Shown here one piece after another: positions 8,330 through 15,820 of a DNA stretch of 46,562 bases. The stretch covers positions 1-46,562 of the forward strand of contig JASHOF010000046.1 in assembly GCA_030041255.1 (NCBI GenBank), written 5' to 3'. The number at the start of each line of letters is the position of its first letter. The stretch's first letter is position 1. The position numbers and the translations under genes were made by a program. Below the pieces are notes generated by a model that had not been told where the DNA came from, made no database searches, and saw only the letters and a program-made list of their open reading frames with translations. The DNA is from Acetobacteraceae bacterium (GTDB lineage: Bacteria; Pseudomonadota; Alphaproteobacteria; Acetobacterales; Acetobacteraceae).

Positions 8330-9711
8330 TGCCTGCCGCGGCGCTGGCGGCGATCTGGCGCGAAGCCGGGCTTCCCGAGGCGGCGCTTTCGGCGATCGGG
8401 TTCAGCGGCAGGGATCCGGTACTGCCGTCGAGCTTTGCCGTCGGCACGGCGGCGGCGGCGAGCATCGGCGCTGCCGCGCTGGCGGCGGCGGCGCTTCTGC
8501 AGAGCCGCGGCGGTAGAGCCACGAACGTTTCCGTGGCACTCCGGGATGCTGCACTCGAATTCCGCTCCGAACGCTATCTGCGCATCGACGGCCAGGCACC
8601 GCCATCCCTCTGGGACGCGATCGCCGGCCTCTACCGTGCGGCGGACGGATGGGTACGGCTGCATACCAACTTTCCGCATCATCGTGACGGCGTGCTGAAG
8701 CTGCTCGCCTGCGCGCCTGAGCGGAGCGCCGTCGACCAGGCGCTTGCGAAGTGGAAGGCGGGCGCGTTTGACCAGGGAGCGACCGCGGCCGGCCTCGCCG
8801 TCGCCGGGCTCCGCTCCTTCGCGGAGTGGGACCAGAGCCCGGAGGGAAGGGCTGTCGGGCAGGAGAAGCTGGTTGCGATCGAACGGATTGGCGAGGCGCC
8901 GGCGCCACCGTTGCCGCGCGCACGAGCGCCGCTTTCCGGAGTGCGCGTGCTCGACCTGACGCGCGTGATCGCCGGGCCGGTGGCCGGGCGCACGCTCGCA
9001 CGCTACGGCGCGGAAGTGTTGCATGTCAGCGCGCCACATCTGCCACAGATGCCGCCGCTGGTCGTCGATACGGGCCGCGGCAAACTCTCGACCTTCCTCG
9101 ATCTTCGCCAGCAAATGGCGGCCGAGACGCTGCGCGGCCTGCTCGGGAGGGCAGATGTGCTGCTGCAATCCTATCGGCCGGGCGCGCTGAGCCGGCTTGG
9201 CTTCGGCGCCGAGGACGCAGCACGGATCCGCCCGGGCATCATCTACGCGAGCCTTTCCGCTTATGGGTTCAGCGGCCCCTGGGCCGGGCGGCGCGGCTTC
9301 GACAGCCTGGTGCAGACGGCGAGCGGCTTCAACCAGGCCGAGGCGGAGGCGGCCGCGGAAGAGAAGCCAAAGCCGCTGCCGGCCCAGGCGCTCGACCATG
9401 GATCCGGGCAATTGCTCGCGTTCGGCATCATCGCCGCCCTCGTTCGCCGGGCAACCGAGGGCGGAAGCTGGCACGTCAAGGTATCGCTGGCACGTACCGG
9501 GCTCTGGCTCCGCTCGCTCGGCCGGATCGCGGAGGGGTTTCGCTGCCCGGACCCGGGCGCGGAGGAGATCGCCGATCGGCTCGAAGAGGTTGCCTCGGGT
9601 TTCGGTCCGCTGACCGTGGTGCGTCCGGCGGCTGAATTTTCCGCCATCCGGTTGCCGCCGATGCGGCCCGCGATGCCGCTTGGCAGCCACCCGCCGCGGT
9701 TCCCGGCCTGA
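8329..9711 (+). CDS. CoA transferase, CaiB/BaiF (class III) family, with extra N-terminal half
   Basis: A 460-residue protein. Class III CoA transferase signatures start near residue 203: LSGVRVLDLTRVIAGPVAGR, then YGAEVLHV, LLQSYRPGALSRLGFG, YASLSAYGFSGPW and GFDSLVQTASGF. Asp325 in the last motif corresponds to the residue that carries the acyl-anhydride intermediate in this family. The first 200 residues have degenerate CoA-transferase character (RYLRIDGQAPPSLWDAIAGLYRAADGWVRLHTNFPHH), consistent with a pseudo-domain fused in front. Class III enzymes move CoA between carboxylic acids. Together with the FAH-family gene this suggests organic-acid catabolism, but the substrate is not readable. 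The start overlaps the xthA stop (TGATG). Confidence 0.85.
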   Translation: MPAAALAAIWREAGLPEAALSAIGFSGRDPVLPSSFAVGTAAAASIGAAALAAAALLQSRGGRATNVSVALRDAALEFRSERYLRIDGQAPPSLWDAIAGLYRAADGWVRLHTNFPHHRDGVLKLLACAPERSAVDQALAKWKAGAFDQGATAAGLAVAGLRSFAEWDQSPEGRAVGQEKLVAIERIGEAPAPPLPRARAPLSGVRVLDLTRVIAGPVAGRTLARYGAEVLHVSAPHLPQMPPLVVDTGRGKLSTFLDLRQQMAAETLRGLLGRADVLLQSYRPGALSRLGFGAEDAARIRPGIIYASLSAYGFSGPWAGRRGFDSLVQTASGFNQAEAEAAAEEKPKPLPAQALDHGSGQLLAFGIIAALVRRATEGGSWHVKVSLARTGLWLRSLGRIAEGFRCPDPGAEEIADRLEEVASGFGPLTVVRPAAEFSAIRLPPMRPAMPLGSHPPRFPA

Positions 9712-9805
9712 CCGCGCCTGACGCGACAACGGCGTCGGCTCTGGCCTCGGCCCTTTCGGGAGGCTAGAAACACGGCGAGAAATGCTTTTCCGGGAGGCTC
9801 TTCAT

Positions 9806-10849
9806 ATGCAGAGAAGCAGGGTTTCGTCGCCCCGGTCGCGCCCGGGTCTGAGCCGCCGCGCGGTGCTGGCAACGGGCCTGGCAGCCGGCAGCGGACTCGC
9901 ATTGCCGGCGATTGCCGCGCCGCCGCTTGTTCTCAAAATCTCGCACCAGTTCCCGGCCTATACCGACTTCCGGGATGTGCTGGCACGGAAGTTCGCCAGC
10001 GAGGTCGAAAAAGAGACCAATGGGGCGCTGAAATTCCAAATCTATCCCGGGGCGTCTCTGTTCAAGCCGTATCAGCAGTTCGACGCGATGGCGAACGGCG
10101 CGCTCGACATGTCGGTCTATCCACTTGCCTATTCCGGCGGCAAGCTGCCGGAAACCAACCTGACCCTGATGCCGGCGCTGATCGAGAACTACCAGCAGGC
10201 CTATGGCTGGGAGGATGCACCGATCGGCAAGTGGCTGGTGAACTACCTGCAGGATCATGGCGCCATGCTGATCACGCCGATCTGGCAGGCGGGAGGTGTG
10301 GCCTCGCGCGACAAGCCGATCCTGGTTCCGGCCGATCTCAAGGGACTGAAGACGCGCGGGGCCGGAAAGATGATCGAGTTGATGCTGCAGGCCGCTGGCG
10401 GCTCGATCTCCACCTTCCCATCGACCGAAACCTACAATGCGATGCGCTCGGGTGTCGTGGATGCGCTCTGGACCTCGAGCGCCTCCCTGATGAGCTTCCG
10501 CCTCCAGGAGGTGGCCAAGGACGTGACGACGGCGCGGAAATGGACGTTCTGGTACATGTTCGAGCCGTTCCTGATGTCGAAGGATACCTACGACAAGCTG
10601 ACCCCGGCGCAGCAGCAGATCGTGGCGAAAGTCGGCCGCTCGTTGCAGAGCTTTGCGCTCTCGGCCTGCAAGTCGGACGATGCGAAGGTCGCCGTCGTGT
10701 TCGGCAAGGCGGGCGATCATGTCTACGACATGGACAAACAGCAGTTCGAGGAATGGAAGAAGCTTGCCGAGCAAAGCGCGTGGAAGGATTTCGCCGCGCA
10801 AGTAAAGGACGGGCAGAAGCTGCTTGACATGGCGCAAGCGGTGGCATGA
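9806..10849 (+). CDS. dctP: TRAP transporter periplasmic substrate-binding protein (DctP family)
   Basis: A 347-residue solute receptor for a Na+- or H+-coupled TRAP transporter that usually takes organic acids. The N-terminus LSRRAVLATGLAAGSGLALPAIAA is a twin-arginine-type signal peptide (Arg17-Arg18), so export is probably by Tat. The mature part begins LVLKISHQFPAYTDFRD and contains KFQIYPGASLFKPYQQFDAM and LKGLKTRGAGKMIELMLQAAGG, the DctP-family ligand-domain pattern including the conserved Arg. ATG 9806 has a GGGAGG ribosome site 8 nt upstream; an earlier in-frame ATG at 9782 does not. First gene of a three-gene operon with ATGA coupling to dctQ. Ligand unknown. Confidence 0.92.
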   Translation: MQRSRVSSPRSRPGLSRRAVLATGLAAGSGLALPAIAAPPLVLKISHQFPAYTDFRDVLARKFASEVEKETNGALKFQIYPGASLFKPYQQFDAMANGALDMSVYPLAYSGGKLPETNLTLMPALIENYQQAYGWEDAPIGKWLVNYLQDHGAMLITPIWQAGGVASRDKPILVPADLKGLKTRGAGKMIELMLQAAGGSISTFPSTETYNAMRSGVVDALWTSSASLMSFRLQEVAKDVTTARKWTFWYMFEPFLMSKDTYDKLTPAQQQIVAKVGRSLQSFALSACKSDDAKVAVVFGKAGDHVYDMDKQQFEEWKKLAEQSAWKDFAAQVKDGQKLLDMAQAVA

Positions 10850-11421
10850 TCGAAAGTGCGGGCGGGGCTCAGGCCCCGCCATCGCGCGACCCGCCAGGGC
10901 GCGCGCCCTGGCATCTCTTCAGCACCGCCGTCAAGAAGATCAACCTCCTCACCGGGTTGATCGCCGGGATTCTCATCATCGCGTCTGCTGCCATCATCAC
11001 CAACGAAGTGATCTGGCGCTACTATCTCCGTCGCCCGCATACCTGGAACCTGGAGCTCAATATCTTTCTTCTGATCGGGGCGACCTTCCTCGCCGCCAAT
11101 TACGCGCAGATGCGGCGCGCGCATGTCGGCACCGAGGTGCTGCAGGCCTTGATGCCGGAGCGCTGGAACCGCCGGCGCATCCTGGGCGGCGACATTCTCT
11201 CGCTGTTGCTCTGCGCGTTCATGGCGGTCAAGGTGCTGCAATATGACTGGCAGGCATGGAGCAAGAACTGGCGCACCGATTCGACCTGGGCGCCGCCACT
11301 CTGGATTCCCTATACGTTGATCGGCGTCGGCCTGGTGCTGATCTCGCTCGAATACATCGTGCAGATCACCGAGCAGATAGCCGGCCCCGGGCGGCAGAGG
11401 GAGCCCGATGAGCCCGGGTGA
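10846..11421 (+). CDS. dctQ: TRAP transporter small permease (DctQ family)
   Basis: A 191-residue inner-membrane protein with four predicted membrane helices (about residues 33-57, 67-87, 105-127 and 142-168), the standard DctQ layout. Motifs such as NEVIWRYYLRRPHTWNLELN, then FLLIGATFLAANYAQMRRAHVG, match the family, in which the first loop contacts the receptor and the large permease. It overlaps dctP by ATGA and dctM by 14 bp, so the three are made together as one transporter complex. Confidence 0.92.
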   Translation: MIESAGGAQAPPSRDPPGRAPWHLFSTAVKKINLLTGLIAGILIIASAAIITNEVIWRYYLRRPHTWNLELNIFLLIGATFLAANYAQMRRAHVGTEVLQALMPERWNRRRILGGDILSLLLCAFMAVKVLQYDWQAWSKNWRTDSTWAPPLWIPYTLIGVGLVLISLEYIVQITEQIAGPGRQREPDEPG

Positions 11422-12796
11422 GCTCGGCATCCTTTTCGTCGTCGTCGCGCTGGTCCTGCTGCTGTCGGGCATGCCGGTTGCATTCGCACTCGGTGGCGTC
11501 TCGGTCGGGTTCATGCTGGGCTTCATGCCGCCGGCGAATCTCGGCCAGCTTGCCGAGACGCTGTATGAAGGCATGGACAATTTCACGCTGCTGGCGATTC
11601 CGCTGTTCATGCTGATGGGGATCGCGATCGGCCGGACGCGGGCGGCGGCGGATCTCTACGAATCGATCTATCGATGGACATACAAGCTGCCCGGCGGACT
11701 TGGCGTCGCCAACGTCATCGGCTGCGCGATCTTCGCCTCGATGTGCGGCTCGAGCACGGCGACCTCGGCGGCGATCGGCGCCATGGGCATCCCGGAAATG
11801 CGCAAGCGCGGCTACCCGCAGGGCTTTGCCGGCGCGCTGATCGCCTGCGGCGGCACGCTCGGCATCCTCTTCCCGCCTTCCGTCACGCTGATCCTTTATG
11901 GCATCGTCGCCGAGCAGTCGATCGGGCAGCTTTTCCTGGCCGGGGTCGCGCCCGGCGTCCTGCTGGCCACGCTGTTCGCGCTCTGGGTGATCGCGATCTC
12001 CTTCCGCCGGGGACGCAACAGCCAGCGCCTCGGCCTCGCCCGGGGCGGCGGCTCGGTCGGCGCTGCGATCGCTGCCGGACCGGCGGAAGGAAAAAGCGAA
12101 GCGATCGCGATCGAGCACTTCACCTGGCACGATCGCGTGGAATCGCTGCCGCGGCTGCTGCCGTTCTTCAGCATCATCTTCATCGTGATGATTGCGCTTT
12201 ACGGCGGCTTCGCCACACCCTCGGAGGTATCCGGCGTCGGCGCCTTCGCGACCCTGGTGATGGTGGTGATCGTCTATCGCTGCTATCACTGGCGGGAGGT
12301 CCGCAGCATCGTGCTCGGCACCTCGGAGTACGCCTCGATGATCATGATGATCATCGCGATGGCGTTCCTGTTCAGCTACGTGATGAGCTACCTCTACATC
12401 ACCCAGAGCACAACCCAGTGGCTGGTCGGGCTGAAGATGCCGGACTGGGAATTCCTGTTCTGGATCGACGTCCTCATCATCGTGATGGGCTTTTTCCTGC
12501 CTCCTGTCGCGATCGTGCTGATGATCACGCCGATCATCCTGCCGGGCCTCCTCGCGCGCGGCTTCGATCCGATCTGGTTCGGGGTGAACATGAGCCTGGT
12601 GATGGAGACCGGGCTGATCCATCCGCCTGTCGGCCTCAATCTCTTCGTCATCCAGGGGATCGCGCCGGATATCGGATTGAAAGAGCTGATGCTGGCCGTG
12701 CTGCCGTTCCTCCTCATCATCATCGCGTTCGTGGTCGCGTTTTCCGTCTTTCCGGAGATCGCATTGTTCCTGCCGAGCCTCGTCTTCCGCCATTGA
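11408..12796 (+). CDS. dctM: TRAP transporter large permease (DctM family)
   Basis: A 462-residue, very hydrophobic protein that forms the transport channel. Family motifs include LLSGMPVAFALGGVSVGF near the N-terminus, MDNFTLLAIPLFMLMGIAIG, CGSSTATSAAIGAMGIPEM (the conserved substrate/ion-binding loop), CGGTLGILFPPSVTLILYG, and near the C-terminus GLIHPPVGLNLFVIQGIAPD. A longer hydrophilic loop around residues 197-237 (RRGRNSQRLG onward) sits between membrane segments. Its start lies inside the end of dctQ. A GC-rich 16-bp palindrome (12806-12821) lies just downstream but lacks a T-run. Confidence 0.94.
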   Translation: MSPGELGILFVVVALVLLLSGMPVAFALGGVSVGFMLGFMPPANLGQLAETLYEGMDNFTLLAIPLFMLMGIAIGRTRAAADLYESIYRWTYKLPGGLGVANVIGCAIFASMCGSSTATSAAIGAMGIPEMRKRGYPQGFAGALIACGGTLGILFPPSVTLILYGIVAEQSIGQLFLAGVAPGVLLATLFALWVIAISFRRGRNSQRLGLARGGGSVGAAIAAGPAEGKSEAIAIEHFTWHDRVESLPRLLPFFSIIFIVMIALYGGFATPSEVSGVGAFATLVMVVIVYRCYHWREVRSIVLGTSEYASMIMMIIAMAFLFSYVMSYLYITQSTTQWLVGLKMPDWEFLFWIDVLIIVMGFFLPPVAIVLMITPIILPGLLARGFDPIWFGVNMSLVMETGLIHPPVGLNLFVIQGIAPDIGLKELMLAVLPFLLIIIAFVVAFSVFPEIALFLPSLVFRH

Positions 12797-12908
12797 CGGC
12801 CCGGGCCGCCCGGCCGGGCGGCGAGCCCCGGCGCGAGCAGCCGGTCCGTTACGTCTCCTCCGTTACGTCTTCATTGCAAAGACCGCTCGCATTGCGTTAG
12901 CATCCGGC
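12797..12908 (+). promoter_or_regulatory. Upstream region of the lipid-processing cluster with a 12-bp direct repeat
   Basis: The gap between dctM and the alpha/beta hydrolase holds two exact copies of TCCGTTACGTCT at 12845-12856 and 12859-12870, spaced 14 bp start to start. They are followed by a weak promoter-like pair, TTGCAA (12875-12880) and TTAGCA 17 bp further on. Direct repeats of this size in front of an operon are often activator or repressor sites. That reading is inference; no regulator gene is adjacent. Confidence 0.35.
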
Positions 12909-13964
12909 ATGATGGCGGATCATTCCGACCTGGGCGAGGTCGAAGAGACCGTGGTGCCGTTCGATGCGGAGGACGGCATGCCCCTCAATCTGGTCCACCT
13001 CCGCGGCCCGCGCACTGCCTCACGCGGGCCGGTATTGGTGGTGCACGGCGCGGGAGTAAGGGCCAACCTGTTCCGCCCGCCGACCGAAACCACCATCGTG
13101 GCCGCCCTGATCGCGCATGGCTACGACGTCTGGCTCGAGAACTGGCGCGCCAGCATCGATCTGCCGCCCACTCCCTGGACACTCGACAAGGCCGCCCTGT
13201 ACGATCATCCACGAGCGGTCGAAACGATCGTTGCCGCAACCGGTGCGGATAAGATCAAGGCGGTCATCCACTGCCAGGGTTCCACCAGCTTCATGATGTC
13301 GGCCGTGGCCGGACTGGTGCCGCAGGTCACGACCATCGTATCCAATGCGGTCTCACTGCATCCGCAGATCCCCGCGATCACGCACGCCAAATTTCGCCTG
13401 GCGCTGCCCGTGCTCAGCCGGTTGCTGGATTATCTCGACCCGCAATGGGGAATCGAGGCGCCGACCACGATCGCGAAGCTGATCACCGCCTGGGTCAAAG
13501 CGACTCATCATGAATGCCACAATACGGTTTGCCGGCTGGTGAGCTTCACCTACGGCGTCGGATACCCGACCCTCTGGAGCCACGCCAACCTGAATCCTGA
13601 GACGCATGCCTGGATCAGGCATGAATTCGCCAAGGTACCGGTAAGCTTCTTTCGCCAGATCTACCGGTGCGTGCTGGCCGGCCACCTGGTTGCCGTCGAC
13701 GGCCTGCCCGGGCTTCCGGCTCGCTTCGGTGTCGACCCACCGCGCACCGACGCCCGGTTCGCATTCTTCGCCGGCCAGAACAACCGTTGCTTCCTGCCGG
13801 AAAGCCAGCAGGCGACCTTCGCCTGGTTCGACCGGCACCGCCCGCGGTACCACACGATGCACATGCTGCCGGATTACGGGCACCTCGACGTGTTCATCGG
13901 CAGGGACGCCGCCCGCGACGTCTTCCCCTTGATGATCGAAGAACTCGACAAGGAGTGGGCCTGA
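12909..13964 (+). CDS. Alpha/beta hydrolase with a cysteine nucleophile, GMC-oxidoreductase-associated type
   Basis: A 351-residue alpha/beta-fold enzyme. The oxyanion strand is VLVVHGAGVRANLF, and GYDVWLENWRASIDL follows. The nucleophile elbow reads VIHCQGST, so Cys122 stands where most members have Ser. The acid/His end is GQNNRCFLPESQQATFAWF and LPDYGHLDVFIGRDAARDVFP. The patterns VCRLVSFTYG and LNPETHAWIRHEF are, as I recall, typical of the hydrolase domain fused to cholesterol-oxidase-like GMC oxidoreductases in other bacteria. Here it is a stand-alone gene, first in an eight-gene cluster that includes a separate GMC oxidoreductase. No signal peptide, so probably cytoplasmic. An acyl ester or thioester substrate is likely by family. 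The stop overlaps the next start (TGATG). Confidence 0.85.
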   Translation: MMADHSDLGEVEETVVPFDAEDGMPLNLVHLRGPRTASRGPVLVVHGAGVRANLFRPPTETTIVAALIAHGYDVWLENWRASIDLPPTPWTLDKAALYDHPRAVETIVAATGADKIKAVIHCQGSTSFMMSAVAGLVPQVTTIVSNAVSLHPQIPAITHAKFRLALPVLSRLLDYLDPQWGIEAPTTIAKLITAWVKATHHECHNTVCRLVSFTYGVGYPTLWSHANLNPETHAWIRHEFAKVPVSFFRQIYRCVLAGHLVAVDGLPGLPARFGVDPPRTDARFAFFAGQNNRCFLPESQQATFAWFDRHRPRYHTMHMLPDYGHLDVFIGRDAARDVFPLMIEELDKEWA

Positions 13965-14860
13965 TGGTGCAGCCGGGACGGATCAGCCGACTGGCCGGCC
14001 GCTATGCGCTGGTCGATGACATTCCGTTCCGGATGCCGGTCCGGGGGATCAGATCATCGACCATCCTGGCTGCCTTCCCCTGCGATCCGGTCAAGGCGCG
14101 CGTGCTGCTGGCCAGCAGCGAGGTGCATCCGTTCGTGCTCTGGAACAAGGCGCTGCTGCTGGTGACCGTGGTCGATTACCGCGACACCAATATCGGCAAG
14201 TATATCGAGTTCAGCATCGCCCTTGCCTGCACCCACGGTGCGCGGCCGGCGCCGAGGCTGCTGCCGGTGCTGGCGCGCGGCCTCTACGGCTTTGGCCAGT
14301 GGGTTTACGACCTGCCTGTCAGCACCGAGATTTCGGTGAAGGGCGGCAAGGGCATCTGGGGCATGCCGAAGCACCAGGCCAATCTCAACTACATCGAGGG
14401 CAAGGAATCCGTCAGCAGCCAGTATGACCTCGATGGCCGGCTTGGCGTCTTCTTCGAGGTCAAGCGGCCACGCTCGATCTGGCTGCCGGCCAGCACCAGC
14501 GCGGTGAATTACTGCGCGTTCCGCGGAATGCTGATGAAGTCCACCATCTATTTCTCCGGCCGGGCGGGGTTCAGCCTGTTCCGCAAGGGTGCGGCGCGGC
14601 TCGTGATCGGCGATGTGCCGCGCGTGCAGGTGCTGAAGACGATCGGCCTCGAACCCGACCCGATCGCCACGCTCTATATGCCGGAAGTCAACGGCGTCCT
14701 GGATGATCATTGCGAAAGCTGGTTCTGCACCTATGAGCAGCCGCCGGCCTCACCGCCCGAGGGACTGGAAAGCGTCGTCAACCTCGGCGAAAGCCAGCAA
14801 TGGCTGCCGCCGCCCTCCGCGCCGGTGCCGGGACGCGCACGGCAGAGCGCGCTGACATGA
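13964..14860 (+). CDS. Acetoacetate decarboxylase family protein
   Basis: A 298-residue protein with the acetoacetate-decarboxylase (ADC) fold signature: VYDLPVSTEISVKGGKGIWG followed by MPKHQANLNY. In characterised ADC the first Lys of a Lys-Lys pair forms the Schiff base and the second lowers its pKa. Here the equivalent pair is Lys136-His137, so the second lysine is missing. The fold may therefore do a different Schiff-base reaction or a cyclase/dehydratase-like job, as several ADC-superfamily members do. Coupled by TGATG to the hydrolase before it and by ATGA to the small gene after it. No membrane segment or signal peptide. Family assignment is good; function is open. Confidence 0.8.
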   Translation: MVQPGRISRLAGRYALVDDIPFRMPVRGIRSSTILAAFPCDPVKARVLLASSEVHPFVLWNKALLLVTVVDYRDTNIGKYIEFSIALACTHGARPAPRLLPVLARGLYGFGQWVYDLPVSTEISVKGGKGIWGMPKHQANLNYIEGKESVSSQYDLDGRLGVFFEVKRPRSIWLPASTSAVNYCAFRGMLMKSTIYFSGRAGFSLFRKGAARLVIGDVPRVQVLKTIGLEPDPIATLYMPEVNGVLDDHCESWFCTYEQPPASPPEGLESVVNLGESQQWLPPPSAPVPGRARQSALT

Positions 14861-15078
14861 GCCCCTGGCCGGAAGTACTCGACGCCGCGCCGCCGATCCT
14901 CTGCTGCTCGATGGATTTCGGCACCGGCTGGTCGATGGGTCTGTTCTCGTTCCCCGTCCGCCCACAGATCACGGTCGAAAACGACGACCTGCCGTTCGTG
15001 CCCAAGGTCACGGCGGCAACGACATTCTTCACCTGGATGACGCTGGTGATGATGGCGCGCGCCGGGGCCGCGATATGA
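14857..15078 (+). CDS. Small uncharacterised protein (73 aa)
   Basis: Not recognised. It starts at ATG 14857, overlapping the ADC stop by ATGA, and ends by ATGA overlap with the next gene; this double coupling is the main support that it is real. The sequence is mildly hydrophobic, with Cys-Cys at residues 14-15 (PPILCCSMDFGTGW), aromatic residues in the middle and a C-terminal hydrophobic stretch (TAATTFFTWMTLVMMARAGA) that could be a single membrane helix. It might be a small partner of the four-helix membrane protein that follows. Confidence 0.7.
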   Translation: MSPWPEVLDAAPPILCCSMDFGTGWSMGLFSFPVRPQITVENDDLPFVPKVTAATTFFTWMTLVMMARAGAAI

Positions 15079-15464
15079 GAAGGGGCGTGCTGTTCTGGGT
15101 GGTGGTGGCGATCGCCGCCATCACGGTGTGCACCGGCTGCGTGCAAATCCTGGTTCCGGCGCCGATCCTCAGCGTGCTCTCGGCCGGCCGATCGCCGACG
15201 GCGTTGCATCTGTTCGGCCTCGTCGGCATGTTCATGGCCCTCTTCGGGGGCGCCCTGCTGCATGGCCTGTTTGCCCATCGGCCCAATCCGGTGGTGATCC
15301 TGTGGGCCGGGCTGCAGAAATTCGGCGCCGTGGCAGGAGTTGGAATCGGAGTGCTGCACGGCATCTTCGCCCCGCTGGCGCTCCTCGTCACCCTCTTCGA
15401 TTTCGTCTCCGGCGTGCTGATCCTGGCGTACCTGCCCCACGCGCGCGACCTCGAGGGCTCGTGA
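15075..15464 (+). CDS. Small integral membrane protein (129 aa, four helices)
   Basis: Not recognised. Four hydrophobic segments are clear: about residues 5-30 (WVVVAIAAITVCTGCVQILV), 43-66, 72-90 and 93-121. The loops are short and the C-terminus polar. ATG 15075 overlaps the preceding stop (ATGA) and its TGA overlaps the next ATG (TGATG). Four-helix proteins of this size are often scaffold or accessory subunits. In this cluster it would be the obvious anchor for soluble lipid-acting enzymes, which is inference. Confidence 0.75.
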   Translation: MRRGVLFWVVVAIAAITVCTGCVQILVPAPILSVLSAGRSPTALHLFGLVGMFMALFGGALLHGLFAHRPNPVVILWAGLQKFGAVAGVGIGVLHGIFAPLALLVTLFDFVSGVLILAYLPHARDLEGS

Positions 15465-15820
15465 TGCCTTTGCCGGCGCGGGTGTTCTTCTATGGCTACA
15501 CATGGATGCTGCCCGGTGCGGGCGGCTCCGGCATTCTGATCGCGCCCTGGGAACTGCCGCACGTCTTTTCCGTCAATCGGTCGGCGATGGCGCCGCAGTC
15601 GGCGGCGACGCTGCTCGCGCAGTGCCGGTTTCTCAAATCGATGGAGTTCGCCTTCAGCCTGTTCCGCCGGGTGTACCGGCAGCGAATCCGGGCCGGCGGA
15701 ATGGCGCGGCTGATCTCGCTTGCGGTGGACGGCGTGCCGCACCGGGCATTCCTGATTTCTGCCGGACCGGAGCCGATCTCCGGGGTCCTGACAGGGCGGC
15801 AACCATTGAGGCCGGCATGA
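15464..15820 (+). CDS. Small uncharacterised protein (118 aa)
   Basis: Not recognised. It starts at ATG 15464, coupled by TGATG to the membrane protein and by ATGA to the patatin-like gene. The sequence has an aromatic N-terminus (ARVFFYGYTWMLPGAGGSG), a basic middle (FRRVYRQRIRAGGMARL) and no clear membrane helix or signal peptide. A conserved neighbourhood with the ADC-fold gene and the lipase would be the best clue to its role. The protein is long enough, and its coupling tight enough, to be treated as real. Confidence 0.7.
   Translation: MPLPARVFFYGYTWMLPGAGGSGILIAPWELPHVFSVNRSAMAPQSAATLLAQCRFLKSMEFAFSLFRRVYRQRIRAGGMARLISLAVDGVPHRAFLISAGPEPISGVLTGRQPLRPA

Noticed and set aside
11366-12793. 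475-codon minus-strand open frame rich in Asp, Glu and Arg
   Set aside because: Mirror image of the hydrophobic DctM codons; the composition alone explains it.
12806-12821. 16-bp GC-only palindrome after dctM as an intrinsic terminator
   Set aside because: No T-run and no loop; such palindromes are common at this GC content.
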